A stretch of 10,514 nucleotides of DNA, taken from positions 1 through 10,514 of the forward strand of contig CAKTAM010000062.1 in NCBI GenBank assembly GCA_934527255.1, written 5' to 3'. Every line of letters starts with the position of its first letter. Within the stretch, counting starts at the first letter, position 1. Made by a program: the position numbers and the translations under genes. Below are positions 1 through 6,206 of the stretch, in pieces. A model generated the notes under the pieces. The model was not told the origin of the DNA. It saw nothing but the letters and a program-made list of their open reading frames with translations, and made no database searches. The DNA is from an uncultured Oscillospiraceae bacterium (GTDB lineage: Bacteria > Bacillota > Clostridia > Oscillospirales > Ruminococcaceae).

Positions 1-388
1 GATACTGTGCGAGCTGAACCGGGAATTTCCCACATGGCTGACCATTTGGCCGAGAGAAAGGCTGGATAAGCTGTTCAGTACCAAAACGGTCAAAACAGGC
101 AACGAGGCCTTTGACAAACGCTTCAATCTGAGCAGCGACGATGAAGCAGCAGCCCTTCGAATCCTGACCCCCGACCGGATGGAGCGGATCCTGGCGCTGG
201 TGGATTCCTCCTTCGGCAAATTCGCCGTAAACCTCAACCACGATGGCAGGCTGTATCTTGCCGTTCACAGCGGACGCGGCTTTTTTGATATCGGCAAGGG
301 TCGGGAAATGCCGGGGCAGCTGCACCGGCGCTTCACCCATGAGCTGCGATGGTTTACGGATATGATCGACGCATTTCGCGGCGCGTAA
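1..388 (+). CDS. DUF3137-family protein, 3' part only
   Basis: The reading frame is open from position 2 to the TAA at 386-388, with no stop upstream, so the gene begins outside the window and only the last 128 residues are visible. The part seen reads like the C-terminal half of DUF3137 proteins: an 'AFDKRFNLSSDDEAAALRIL' block, then 'LTPDRMERIL', then a beta-rich stretch ending in 'GRLYLAVHSGRGFFDIG'. That order (F-x-x-x-F, acidic-EA, LTP, D-x-x-LYLAV) is the recognisable pattern of the family. DUF3137 proteins usually carry N-terminal membrane segments and often sit beside a lemA gene; neither can be checked here because the 5' part is missing. The biochemical function of the family is unknown. 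The stop codon overlaps the ribosome-binding site of the next gene, so the two are probably cotranscribed and coupled. Base composition is less GC-rich than the genes to the right. Confidence 0.75.
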   Translation, partial: ILCELNREFPTWLTIWPRERLDKLFSTKTVKTGNEAFDKRFNLSSDDEAAALRILTPDRMERILALVDSSFGKFAVNLNHDGRLYLAVHSGRGFFDIGKGREMPGQLHRRFTHELRWFTDMIDAFRGA

Positions 389-394
389 AGGAGG
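387..394 (+). promoter_or_regulatory. Ribosome-binding site overlapping the upstream stop codon
   Basis: AAAGGAGG lies 8 nt before the ATG at 403 and shares two bases with the TAA of the DUF3137 gene. It decides the start at 403 rather than an in-frame ATG at 349, and suggests translational coupling. Confidence 0.75.
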
Positions 395-402
395 TGGGCA
401 AT

Positions 403-597
403 ATGCCTCTTTGGCTTGCTGTTGTACTGCTGGTGCTGTCGCTGCTGGGGATCGTCCTCTCCCACCGTTACTTGCGGAAACCGGTTCAAATCGTCTGTAT
501 CATTCTCTGTACCCTGCTGGCATTGGCAAGCGCCGCATATATCGGACTGACCATTTTGTTTGTGGATGCCGTGCGGAACCAACCGCCGGTATCGTAA
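403..597 (+). CDS. Small two-helix membrane protein, unknown function
   Basis: This 64-residue protein starts at the ATG at 403, chosen because AAAGGAGG stands 8 nt upstream; the in-frame ATG at 349 lies inside the DUF3137 gene and has no comparable site. Two hydrophobic segments are visible: about residues 3-20 (starting LWLAVVLLVLSLLGIVL) and about 28-52 (QIVCIILCTLLALASAAYIG). A short basic turn, HRYLRKP, separates them, and a short polar tail, VDAVRNQPPVS, follows. The loop charge suggests a hairpin with the loop in the cytoplasm. I do not recognise a family. It follows the DUF3137 gene by 14 nt and is likely in the same operon, so it may be a membrane partner of that protein (inference). 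The clear ribosome-binding site and coherent hydrophobic pattern argue for a real gene. Confidence 0.65.
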   Translation: MPLWLAVVLLVLSLLGIVLSHRYLRKPVQIVCIILCTLLALASAAYIGLTILFVDAVRNQPPVS

Positions 598-1062
598 AAG
601 GTCGAATTGGCTCCTTATCACTGTTAAGCCAGGTTTTCCGGGGTTTTTATACACCAACCGGCTGATATGCTTTGCCCTGATTGGGTCAAAAGAGAACCTG
701 TTTTACCCTATTTTTAGTGGTCAAATAGTGGGCAGCCAGCAAAAAATGGGGCCAAGAAACAGCCTTAGTGGTTAAAAAGCAGGACAACCGGAGAACAATT
801 TCGGGGGTATTTTTGAGGGCGATTTTGGCGCTTGCAGACACCGGATTTTTTGCCGGAGCATTTGGCATAGGCCGACCAGGCCCGAACACTGAAACACATC
901 TTTGATGACTGACGCGCAGCAGCAAACAACATTGCCGCCTTTCTTCTGTTCGTACAGACAGGGGCGGTTTTGTGCAAAACGATCCTGACGCCGCTGAGCA
1001 GTCAACGGGCTGAACCGCAGCGTGCGGGTATTTTTCTGCCTCTGCGGCAGCGGTCAAATGAT
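598..1062. other. Gene-free, AT-richer stretch with short repeats
   Basis: No plus-strand frame here has a ribosome-binding site or a protein-like composition. A long minus-strand frame (686-1684) runs through it, but it continues antisense across the phosphoesterase gene and looks like a shadow. Hand-counted GC for 661-780 is about 43%, well below the genes to the right. Two near-identical 12-mers, TTAGTGGTCAAA (714-725) and TTAGTGGTTAAA (765-776), lie 51 bp apart. An 11-mer, GGCTGAACCGC, occurs at 1008-1018 and again at 1067-1077, the second copy just before the phosphoesterase start. No convincing terminator or sigma-A promoter was found. Confidence 0.5.
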
Positions 1063-1068
1063 GGGAGG
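1063..1068 (+). promoter_or_regulatory. Ribosome-binding site of the interrupted phosphoesterase
   Basis: GGGAGG lies 10 nt before the ATG at 1079, a slightly long but usable spacing. It supports 1079 as the original start of the phosphoesterase gene. Confidence 0.6.
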
Positions 1069-1078
1069 CTGAACCGCT

Positions 1079-1621
1079 ATGATTTATTATACCGCCGATA
1101 CGCATTTTGGCCATGCCAATATCGTAAAGATGTGCGAGCGGCCATATCCCGATGTAGAGACCATGAATGAAGCGATGATCGCAGCATGGAATGCGCGTGT
1201 GTACGGAAATGACACCGTGTATATCATCGGAGATATGTTCTTCCGCTGTGCCGACCCGGAGAACACTTGAAAGCGCCTGAAGGGCAAAAAGCGGCTGATC
1301 GTGGGCAACCACGACGGCTCCTGGATGGAAAAGGTCGATTTGAGCCATTATTTTCTCAGCACAGACCGTTTTCTGGAAGTTTCGGATGGCGTGCATGGCC
1401 TGACGCTTTGTCATTATCCGATGCTGACATGGAAGCATGCCGAGCGCTCCTACATGATCCACGGTCATATTCATGCGGATACCTCGGCGGATTTCTGGCC
1501 GCTGCTTCAGCGCCGCGCGAATGTATTGAATGCCGGTGTGGATGTGAACGGCTACCGCCCCGTCACCTTTGATGAGCTTGCAGAGAATAACCGCAGGTTC
1601 AAGGCTGCACACACGGGGTAA
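1079..1621 (+). pseudogene. Calcineurin-like metallophosphoesterase interrupted by an in-frame TGA
   Basis: Read through one stop codon, this frame gives a 180-codon protein with every metal-binding motif of the calcineurin-like phosphoesterases: D7-x-H9 in 'TADTHFGH', G51-D52 in 'YIIGDMFF', GNHD at 76-79, a later 'LCHYP' histidine and a GHIH motif in 'MIHGHIHAD'. The size and pattern match the small phosphohydrolases of the COG4186 type, whose substrate is not established. Codon 64 is TGA (1268-1270), between the GD motif and the GNHD motif. The frame is the same on both sides, so this is a nonsense change rather than a frameshift. The upstream piece (63 aa) lacks half the active site. The downstream piece has a GTG at 1301 but no ribosome-binding site in place. 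TGA ends other genes in the window, so general recoding is unlikely. Sequencing error and programmed readthrough remain possible. Confidence 0.85.
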
Positions 1622-1948
1622 CACAGCAACTGGATCAGCAGACGTATCCCCATTTGGCTTATCATACCGGGCAAATTGGGCCAACCACCGCGCTGCTGCC
1701 TGATCGCCGAGCGGTTCCTCTTTGCGGGCCGGTCAGCCTATCTCCCCTCAATGCGGCGGTTTGGAACGCAATACCGGGCTTCCGCTGCTGCGGCAGGGCT
1801 TTCGCCCAGAGGAAAAGGATGCCATAACGTGCTGTACTTCTGCTTTGCATTTCTGCCGCAAGCCCCAAAAGCACGGGCTGCCGCCGTTCCCCAGCCGCGC
1901 CGTGATATTTTGCAGCCACGGTGGGGCGCGACCCTGTGTACAGTCAGC
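1622..1948. other. Gene-free stretch between phosphoesterase and mscS-type gene
   Basis: I see no supported gene here. The plus-strand frame at 1676-2506 and the minus-strand frame at 1662-1919 lack ribosome-binding sites and read as low-complexity Arg/Ala/Pro-rich translations. No tRNA-like cloverleaf or strong terminator was found. Composition rises from the moderate GC of the left segment towards the high GC of the right part, so the boundary of the left segment probably falls here. Confidence 0.45.
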
Positions 1949-1977
1949 TTGCCTTTTTTGCCGCAAACGGCTACAAT
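1949..1977 (+). promoter_or_regulatory. Sigma-A-type promoter for the MscS-family channel
   Basis: The -35 box TTGCCT (1949-1954) and the -10 box TACAAT (1972-1977) are separated by exactly 17 bp. Transcription would begin near 1984, leaving a leader of about 38 nt before the ATG at 2022. Confidence 0.65.
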
Positions 1978-2006
1978 AAAGGCACTTCCCTATTTTTTGT
2001 ACCTCA

Positions 2007-2013
2007 AAAGGAG
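2007..2013 (+). promoter_or_regulatory. Ribosome-binding site of the MscS-family channel
   Basis: AAAGGAG lies 8 nt upstream of the ATG at 2022 and fixes that start. Confidence 0.75.
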
Positions 2014-2021
2014 CCTTCCAT

Positions 2022-3119
2022 ATGCAGGATACCATTGCCGCTTTGTTTTCGCCGCAGTGGCGCGCGCCAGCGCTGTGGTGTGCCGCCGCCCTGACCGTCG
2101 GCCTGTTCTGGCTGCTGGGCCGGGCCTGCCGCCGCTTTTTTGCCCCGGCGCTTGCCCGACTGCTGAGCCGCCGCGGCCGCGGCCTGCCCGCCGTACTGGC
2201 CGACAGCTTTGCCGCCCCGGCCGTCTGGTGGCTTTTTCTGTTGGGGCTGCGGCTTGCCGCCGAGCTGGCCCCGGTCGGCGCCGCTGTGCCCGCCTTTTTT
2301 CACCGTTTTTTCCGTCTTGGCTGCATTGTACTGCTGGGCTGGGGGCTGACGGCACGCGGCGAGCTGAGCGTTTATCTGCTACGCAACGTCTGCAAACGCC
2401 TGGATGTCAGCAGCGGACGCTCGGTCGTCAGCTTTCTGTCATCGCTGTTCAAGGGCGTGGTATGGGCCCTTGTGGTGGTCATCGGCCTCAGCGAGCTGGG
2501 GTATGACGTCAACGGTCTGGTCGCCGGGCTGGGGCTGGGCGGTCTGACCGTCGCCCTTGCCGCGCAGGATTCGGCCGCCAACTTTTTTGCCGGGCTGGTG
2601 CTGCTGTTTGAGCGCCCGTTTGAGGTGGGCGACTATATCACCTACGGCGAGCTTTCCGGCACGGTGGAGACCATTGATTTTCGCGCCACCCGGCTGCGCA
2701 CCATGGCCGACACGGTTATCACCGTGCCCAACAGCACGCTGTGCGCCCAGCCCATCACCAACTGGACGCGCATGCGCAGCCGTCTGGTGCGCTTTACCGT
2801 CGGCCTGCGGTACGATACCGCCCCGCAGACCGTGGAGCGCATTCTTGCCGAAATCGCCGATATGCTGCGCCAAAACAAAGCCATTCTGCCCAAGACGGTT
2901 CATGTCAACCTGGAAAAGTTCGGCGACAGCTCGCTGGATATTCTGGTGCGCTACTGCATCGGCGAGCCGGATTTTGAACACCAGTTTGTGGTCAATCAGG
3001 AAGTGAACCTGGCCATTCTGCGCATCGTACACGACTGCGGCAGCGACTTTGCCTTTCCCAGCCGCAGCCTGTATGTCGAGCCTGCCGCCCCGCCGATGCA
3101 GGCAGACAGCGGCGAATAA
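2022..3119 (+). CDS. MscS-family small-conductance mechanosensitive channel
   Basis: This 365-residue membrane protein should act as a tension-gated pore that releases solutes during hypo-osmotic shock. Hydrophobic segments are seen at about 15-33, 64-82, 97-110 and 143-158. The pore-lining TM3 follows at about 164-200, where the Gly/Ala-rich stretch 'GLVAGLGLGGLTVALAAQD' and 'FFAGLVLLFERPFEVGDYI' match the MscS signature. The beta domain follows, with 'GTVETIDFRATRLRTMAD' and 'TVITVPNSTL', and the C-terminal alpha/beta domain runs from about 255 to 352. The length is a little above E. coli MscS because of extra N-terminal helices, as in many Firmicute homologues. The start is set by AAAGGAG at 2007-2013 and a promoter lies at 1949-1977. 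It appears to be a single-gene unit, convergent with the amidase gene. A role beyond osmotic protection cannot be read from the sequence. Confidence 0.93.
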   Translation: MQDTIAALFSPQWRAPALWCAAALTVGLFWLLGRACRRFFAPALARLLSRRGRGLPAVLADSFAAPAVWWLFLLGLRLAAELAPVGAAVPAFFHRFFRLGCIVLLGWGLTARGELSVYLLRNVCKRLDVSSGRSVVSFLSSLFKGVVWALVVVIGLSELGYDVNGLVAGLGLGGLTVALAAQDSAANFFAGLVLLFERPFEVGDYITYGELSGTVETIDFRATRLRTMADTVITVPNSTLCAQPITNWTRMRSRLVRFTVGLRYDTAPQTVERILAEIADMLRQNKAILPKTVHVNLEKFGDSSLDILVRYCIGEPDFEHQFVVNQEVNLAILRIVHDCGSDFAFPSRSLYVEPAAPPMQADSGE

Positions 3120-3383
3120 GCCCGCCCGGCCGCCAGGAAAACGTACCAACCTGCTGCGGCCGCCTGCAGCGCTGCCTCCGGGCGTTTGAGGCAGCCTTGT
3201 CTGCGGCCCGCTCGCTGCGTTTTTTCCATGGAAACGGAAGCTTTTGATTTTACCGGGCTTCCGGCCTCGCAGCTTTTCCGATACCTCATTGCACCCGCGG
3301 GCGGCTTTACCGGCGACCTGCTCTGCCGCCTGGCATGCCCCCAGAACACCCGAAACCGCAGCCTTTACCCGTTTCCCTTTGCC
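3120..3383. other. Gene-free trailer downstream of the channel gene
   Basis: This stretch lies between the channel stop codon and the terminator at 3384-3430. It contains a perfect 8-bp hairpin, GCTGCCTC (3171-3178) with GAGGCAGC (3188-3195) around a 9-nt loop, but without a following T-run. No coding frame here has a ribosome-binding site or a recognisable protein. Confidence 0.4.
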
Positions 3384-3430
3384 AAAACGGGGCCTCTCCA
3401 TCCCAAAAGGACAGAGAAGCCCCGTTTTTT
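3384..3430 (+). terminator. Rho-independent terminator between convergent genes
   Basis: AAAACGGGGC (3384-3393) pairs with GCCCCGTTTT (3419-3428). The stem extends inward through TCTC/GAGA after one mismatch, and a six-T run (3425-3430) follows on the plus strand. It should end transcription from the channel gene. On the minus strand the run is only four T, so it may also stop the amidase transcript but less efficiently. Confidence 0.85.
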
Positions 3431-3468
3431 ATTTCACGGCAAAATCGGCCGCTTTTCCCGTCGCCGCC

Positions 3469-4866
3469 TTACGCCGACAGGCCAAAGCGCTGCGCCACGG
3501 CCGCCGCCAGCCCGGCAGCGTAGCTGTCCGGGGCGTTCAGCAGACGCTGCAGGTCGGCATCGCTGGTCAGATAACCCAGCTCGCACAGATAAGTCTCCAC
3601 CCCGACGGCGCTGTCACGGTAGCGGTTTTCGCCGTAATGCGGGTGCCGCCCGTCGATGTAGGCCCCGGTCACACGGCCGCCCGTCTCGCGGATGATGTAA
3701 TAGTAATTGGTACCGACCGGCTGGCGGTACGGCTCAAAGCCGCGGGCCTCGCCCTCGGCGGCGAGCTCGTCAACATCGGCCTGCGTAAAGGTGCGGCAGT
3801 AGACGCCGTCGCCCACGCGGTAGGCATCCATGGGTGACAGAACTGACCCCACCTGCTGCGCCAGCGTGGCGGCCAGACGGGCGGCAAAGCTGTAATCCAT
3901 GTGGGCGGCGGCATACACCTGCACACCGCCCTGCGCCAGCGCGCCGTCATAGCTGTTCAGGTGCAGCGACAGGCACAGCTTTGCCCCGCTGCCGCCAATG
4001 ACGTTGACCCGGCCGTCCTCGTCATACATGGTGTAGGCCATCATGGTGTTGGGGTCCTCTGTGCCGTCGCGCGTCATGCAGACCTTCAGCCCCAGCGCCT
4101 GCAGCTGCTTCCGGGTGCGCAGGGCAATGTCCAGCACCACATCCGCCTCGTGAACGCCCCCGCTGACGCTGCCCGCATCGGTGCCGCCGTGCCCGGCGTC
4201 GATCACCACATCATACACATTCTCCGGCAGCGCTGCCGCCGCGCACTGCAGCAGCAGGCCATCCGTCTCTGCGCCGTCGTGCTTCACCGATGCCTGCTGC
4301 AATTGAATCAGACGGTTTCCCTCCGGCCGCGTAACGGTATAGTAGGCAAACGGCAGGTCGCCGACGACGCTTTCCGCCGCCTGCAGCAGATAGTACTGCA
4401 CGGCCGTCTCGCCCTGTGCCTGCACCAGCAGGCAGCCGCCGCCCTCAGCCAGCGTCTCCAGCTCCAGCCCGCCGTTGATCTGCTCCGACAGGGTGAACGA
4501 CACGCCCTCCGATGTCTGCGTCATCTGCAGCGGCCAGGCGGTCTCCTCCCCCGCCGCCGTGCGCAGCACCAGCTGCAGGCCCTGCGGCACGACTGCCATC
4601 TGCGGCAGCGCCCCCTCCAGCCCCAGGTGCGTACCATAGATCCATGCCTGCGTCAGCAGAGCCGTTCCCTCCACGGGGCCGGTCAGCTTCATTGCGGCCG
4701 TGTCACCCTGCTGGGCCAGCGCAGGCTGGTCTGGCTGCGAGGGCGCGTGCATACCGGGCATCCATTTGGCGGCGGCCGCCACCATGGCCACCGCCAGCAG
4801 GCACAGTATAAACCGTCGAAAAGGACGCCGCCTGCGGCGGCGGGACGAACGGGCCGTTCTGGACAT
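3469..4866 (-). CDS. N-acetylmuramoyl-L-alanine amidase (Amidase_3), membrane-anchored
   Basis: This 465-residue protein should cleave the amide bond between N-acetylmuramic acid and L-alanine in peptidoglycan, outside the membrane. The N-terminus has a run of arginines (about 9-18) and one hydrophobic helix (about 19-34), an uncleaved anchor or signal peptide. Residues about 60-205 form a region I do not recognise. The Amidase_3 domain starts near 218: 'VVIDAGHGGTDAG' supplies zinc ligand H226, E240 in 'GGVHEADVVL' is the second ligand, and H302 in 'LSLHLNS' the third. E429 in 'CELGYLTS' fits the catalytic glutamate. All four key residues are present, so it should be active. The start is supported by AAGAGGA 7 nt upstream. 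The gene stands alone, divergent from the acidic-protein gene, with its own promoter at 4968-4996. A role in division or spore cortex lysis is possible but not shown. Confidence 0.93.
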   Translation of the reverse strand: MSRTARSSRRRRRRPFRRFILCLLAVAMVAAAAKWMPGMHAPSQPDQPALAQQGDTAAMKLTGPVEGTALLTQAWIYGTHLGLEGALPQMAVVPQGLQLVLRTAAGEETAWPLQMTQTSEGVSFTLSEQINGGLELETLAEGGGCLLVQAQGETAVQYYLLQAAESVVGDLPFAYYTVTRPEGNRLIQLQQASVKHDGAETDGLLLQCAAAALPENVYDVVIDAGHGGTDAGSVSGGVHEADVVLDIALRTRKQLQALGLKVCMTRDGTEDPNTMMAYTMYDEDGRVNVIGGSGAKLCLSLHLNSYDGALAQGGVQVYAAAHMDYSFAARLAATLAQQVGSVLSPMDAYRVGDGVYCRTFTQADVDELAAEGEARGFEPYRQPVGTNYYYIIRETGGRVTGAYIDGRHPHYGENRYRDSAVGVETYLCELGYLTSDADLQRLLNAPDSYAAGLAAAVAQRFGLSA

Positions 4867-4873
4867 GAAGCTT

Positions 4874-4880
4874 TCCTCTT
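4874..4880 (-). promoter_or_regulatory. Ribosome-binding site of the amidase
   Basis: On the minus strand AAGAGGA stands 7 nt before the ATG (4866-4864), supporting that start. Confidence 0.65.
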
Positions 4881-4967
4881 TTCCAAAAGAATACTGGAAT
4901 TTTACCGGGCAATGTGGTAGTATGATAGCAATACCGCCGCTGACCCCGGCCGGGTTCCGTTACAGCA

Positions 4968-4996
4968 TATATACCATATTCCCGTACGGAATGCAA
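4968..4996 (-). promoter_or_regulatory. Amidase promoter with extended -10
   Basis: On the minus strand TTGCAT (4991-4996) and TATATA (4968-4973) are 17 bp apart, and TGG precedes the -10 box, giving an extended -10 (TGn). Transcription would begin near 4961, with a leader of about 95 nt before the amidase start. The spacer holds the palindromic stretch described separately. Confidence 0.55.
4978..4992. promoter_or_regulatory. Inverted repeat in the amidase promoter spacer
   Basis: ATTCCCGTACGGAAT has matching outer arms (ATTCC and GGAAT) and includes the perfect 8-bp palindrome CCGTACGG. It fills most of the spacer and touches the -35 box, where a bound repressor would block polymerase. No regulator is encoded nearby, so operator function is only an inference. 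Confidence 0.3.
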
Positions 4997-5104
4997 CCCG
5001 CCCCGTACTTTTTTCGCCCCCCCTGCGCCCGACAAAAACGCCTCTTACTGCCGCGCGCTGGCCCGGCTTGGAGGGCCGCGCCGCCCGCACGGCGGCAAAC
5101 TTTT

Positions 5105-5155
5105 ACAAATTGTTCACGGCCGCTTTTTCGGCGGTTCAAAGAGAAGCGCTATAAT
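5105..5155 (+). promoter_or_regulatory. Promoter region of the acidic protein / zinc peptidase pair
   Basis: A perfect -10 box TATAAT lies at 5150-5155, about 37 nt before the ATG at 5192. The best -35 at proper spacing is poor (TTCGGC at 5127-5132, 17 bp spacer), which suggests weak or activated expression. A short palindrome, ACAAATTGT (5105-5113), lies about 50 bp upstream of the expected start of transcription, where an activator could bind. Confidence 0.45.
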
Positions 5156-5191
5156 AGGGAAAACCTTGGAAAATGAAAAGAGGGGTTTCGC

Positions 5192-5410
5192 ATGAAGAAC
5201 AGCGAAATTGACTGGGGTTATCTGATGGGCCGCCTGATGGTGGACACCGCGCACTATGACGCCCCGGGCGCCTTTGCCGTGGATGAAAACGGCTGTCTGG
5301 TGGAAGACTGTTGGGATGATGAGGAAGACGGCAGCTGGCAGGCCAACGCCGTTTATCCGCTGTGCGGCGACCCCGCGCAGGCAGATGATGCGCAGGAGCT
5401 TTTGCTGTAA
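5192..5410 (+). CDS. Very acidic 72-residue protein, unknown function
   Basis: I do not recognise this protein. It has 17 Asp/Glu against one Lys, one Arg and one His, with the acid cluster at 38-46 (EDCWDDEED). It has three cysteines (35, 40, 58) and three tryptophans, and no membrane segment or signal peptide. It starts at the ATG at 5192, with AGAGGGG about 6 nt upstream and a TATAAT box at 5150-5155. Its stop is 35 nt before the zinc peptidase gene and no terminator intervenes, so the two are probably cotranscribed. The charge would suit a protein that binds a basic partner or metal ions, but this is a guess. The promoter, ribosome-binding site and operon position support a real gene, although the product is short and has no recognised relatives. 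Confidence 0.6.
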   Translation: MKNSEIDWGYLMGRLMVDTAHYDAPGAFAVDENGCLVEDCWDDEEDGSWQANAVYPLCGDPAQADDAQELLL

Positions 5411-5433
5411 GCCCGCAGCCGGGCCGCAGAAAA

Positions 5434-5439
5434 AGGAGG
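5434..5439 (+). promoter_or_regulatory. Ribosome-binding site of the zinc peptidase
   Basis: AGGAGG within a longer purine tract lies 6 nt before the ATG at 5446, a near-consensus site. Confidence 0.8.
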
Positions 5440-5445
5440 AGCAAC

Positions 5446-6132
5446 ATGTTTATTGACAGATGGTATATCATTCTGGTCGTACCTGCCCTGCTGCTGGGCC
5501 TGTACGCCCAAAGCAGGGTCAATTCGACCTTTCGCCGGTATGCCCGGGTGCAGAACATGCGCGGGCTGACCGGCGCGCAGGCCGCGCGGCAGATCCTGGA
5601 TTCCTACGGGCTGCAGCAGGTGCGCGTGGAGGCGGTGGCCGGTGAACTGACCGACCATTACGACCCGCGTGCGGGCGCGGTGTTTTTGAGCCAGTCGGTG
5701 TACGGCAGCGCCTCGGTCGCCGCCGTCGGCGTGGCGGCCCACGAGACCGGGCACGCCATTCAGCACGCTGAACGCTATGCCCCGCTGCAGGTACGCAGCG
5801 CCATCATTCCCGTCACTCAGCTGGGCAGCACCCTTTCGCCGGTGCTCATCTGCCTTGGGCTGCTGTTCAGCTGGGCCCCGCTGGTACAGGCGGGCATTCT
5901 GCTGTTTGCACTGGTGGCGGTTTTTCAGCTGGTGACGCTGCCGGTAGAATACAACGCCAGCCACCGCGCCCTTGCCATTCTGGACGGGTGCGGCATGCTG
6001 ACCGGCGACGAACTGGACGGTGCATGCCGCGTTTTGAACGCCGCCGCGCTGACCTATGTGGCCGCACTGGTCACCACGCTGGCGCAGCTGCTGCGGCTGA
6101 TACTGCTGTTTGGCAACCGCCGCAACGATTGA
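5446..6132 (+). CDS. YugP-type membrane zinc metallopeptidase (Zn_peptidase_2)
   Basis: This 228-residue integral membrane protein matches the YugP/Zn_peptidase_2 family (COG2738), predicted zinc proteases of the cytoplasmic membrane with unknown substrates. A first membrane helix is seen at about 6-20. The cytoplasmic-looking segment carries 'MRGLTGAQAARQIL', then 'LTDHYDPRAGAVFLSQSVY', a family hallmark, and then the active site HETGH at 99-103 followed by AIQHA. Two or three hydrophobic segments follow (about 128-142, 146-165 and 203-222). Between them, E168 in 'LPVEYNASHRAL' is the likely third zinc ligand. The zinc-site residues expected of the family can be seen and the length is normal. 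It is the second gene of a pair with the acidic protein and is closed by the strong terminator at 6144-6201. A role in membrane protein quality control is plausible but not demonstrated. Confidence 0.92.
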   Translation: MFIDRWYIILVVPALLLGLYAQSRVNSTFRRYARVQNMRGLTGAQAARQILDSYGLQQVRVEAVAGELTDHYDPRAGAVFLSQSVYGSASVAAVGVAAHETGHAIQHAERYAPLQVRSAIIPVTQLGSTLSPVLICLGLLFSWAPLVQAGILLFALVAVFQLVTLPVEYNASHRALAILDGCGMLTGDELDGACRVLNAAALTYVAALVTTLAQLLRLILLFGNRRND

Positions 6133-6143
6133 GCGTTTCAGAA

Positions 6144-6201
6144 AAAAGCAGGCCGTATTCCGTGGGGGCGGTTCGCCCTTTTCGGAATACGGCCTGCTTT
6201 T
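6144..6201. terminator. Bidirectional terminator with a 19-bp perfect stem
   Basis: The arm at 6144-6162 (AAAAGCAGGCCGTATTCCG) is exactly complementary to 6183-6201. The 20-nt loop contains a second hairpin, GGGCG/CGCCC (6166-6170 with 6174-6178). T-rich sequence leaves the stem on both strands. It lies 11 nt after the zinc peptidase stop and 5 nt past the minus-strand signal-peptidase-like gene, so it should serve both converging transcripts. Confidence 0.93.
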
Positions 6202-6206
6202 GTTCT

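Noticed and set aside
1268..1270. Selenocysteine at the TGA of the phosphoesterase
   Set aside because: The position is between motifs, not at a catalytic cysteine-type site, and no convincing SECIS-like hairpin was recognised just downstream. It is kept only as a remote alternative.
686..1684. Long minus-strand frame of 332 codons
   Set aside because: It runs antisense across the whole phosphoesterase gene, whose motifs are unmistakable on the plus strand, and its translation shows no recognisable domain and no ribosome-binding site.
1676..2506. Plus-strand frame overlapping the start of the channel gene
   Set aside because: No ribosome-binding site, Arg/Pro-rich composition, and it overlaps the promoter and N-terminus of the channel in another frame.
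2439..3401. Minus-strand frame of 320 codons opposite the channel gene
   Set aside because: Typical antisense shadow of a high-GC gene: Gly/Ala/Gln-rich, with no domain and no start signal, overlapping a clear MscS family gene.
3901..4920. Plus-strand frame of 339 codons opposite the amidase
   Set aside because: His/Arg/Gln-rich translation without motifs; the minus strand carries all the amidase catalytic residues.
5080..5096. Hairpin GCCGCC/GGCGGC as a terminator
   Set aside because: The stem is perfect but short and is followed by AAACTTTTAC, not a T-run. No gene ends here on either strand, so it is probably chance in GC-rich spacer.
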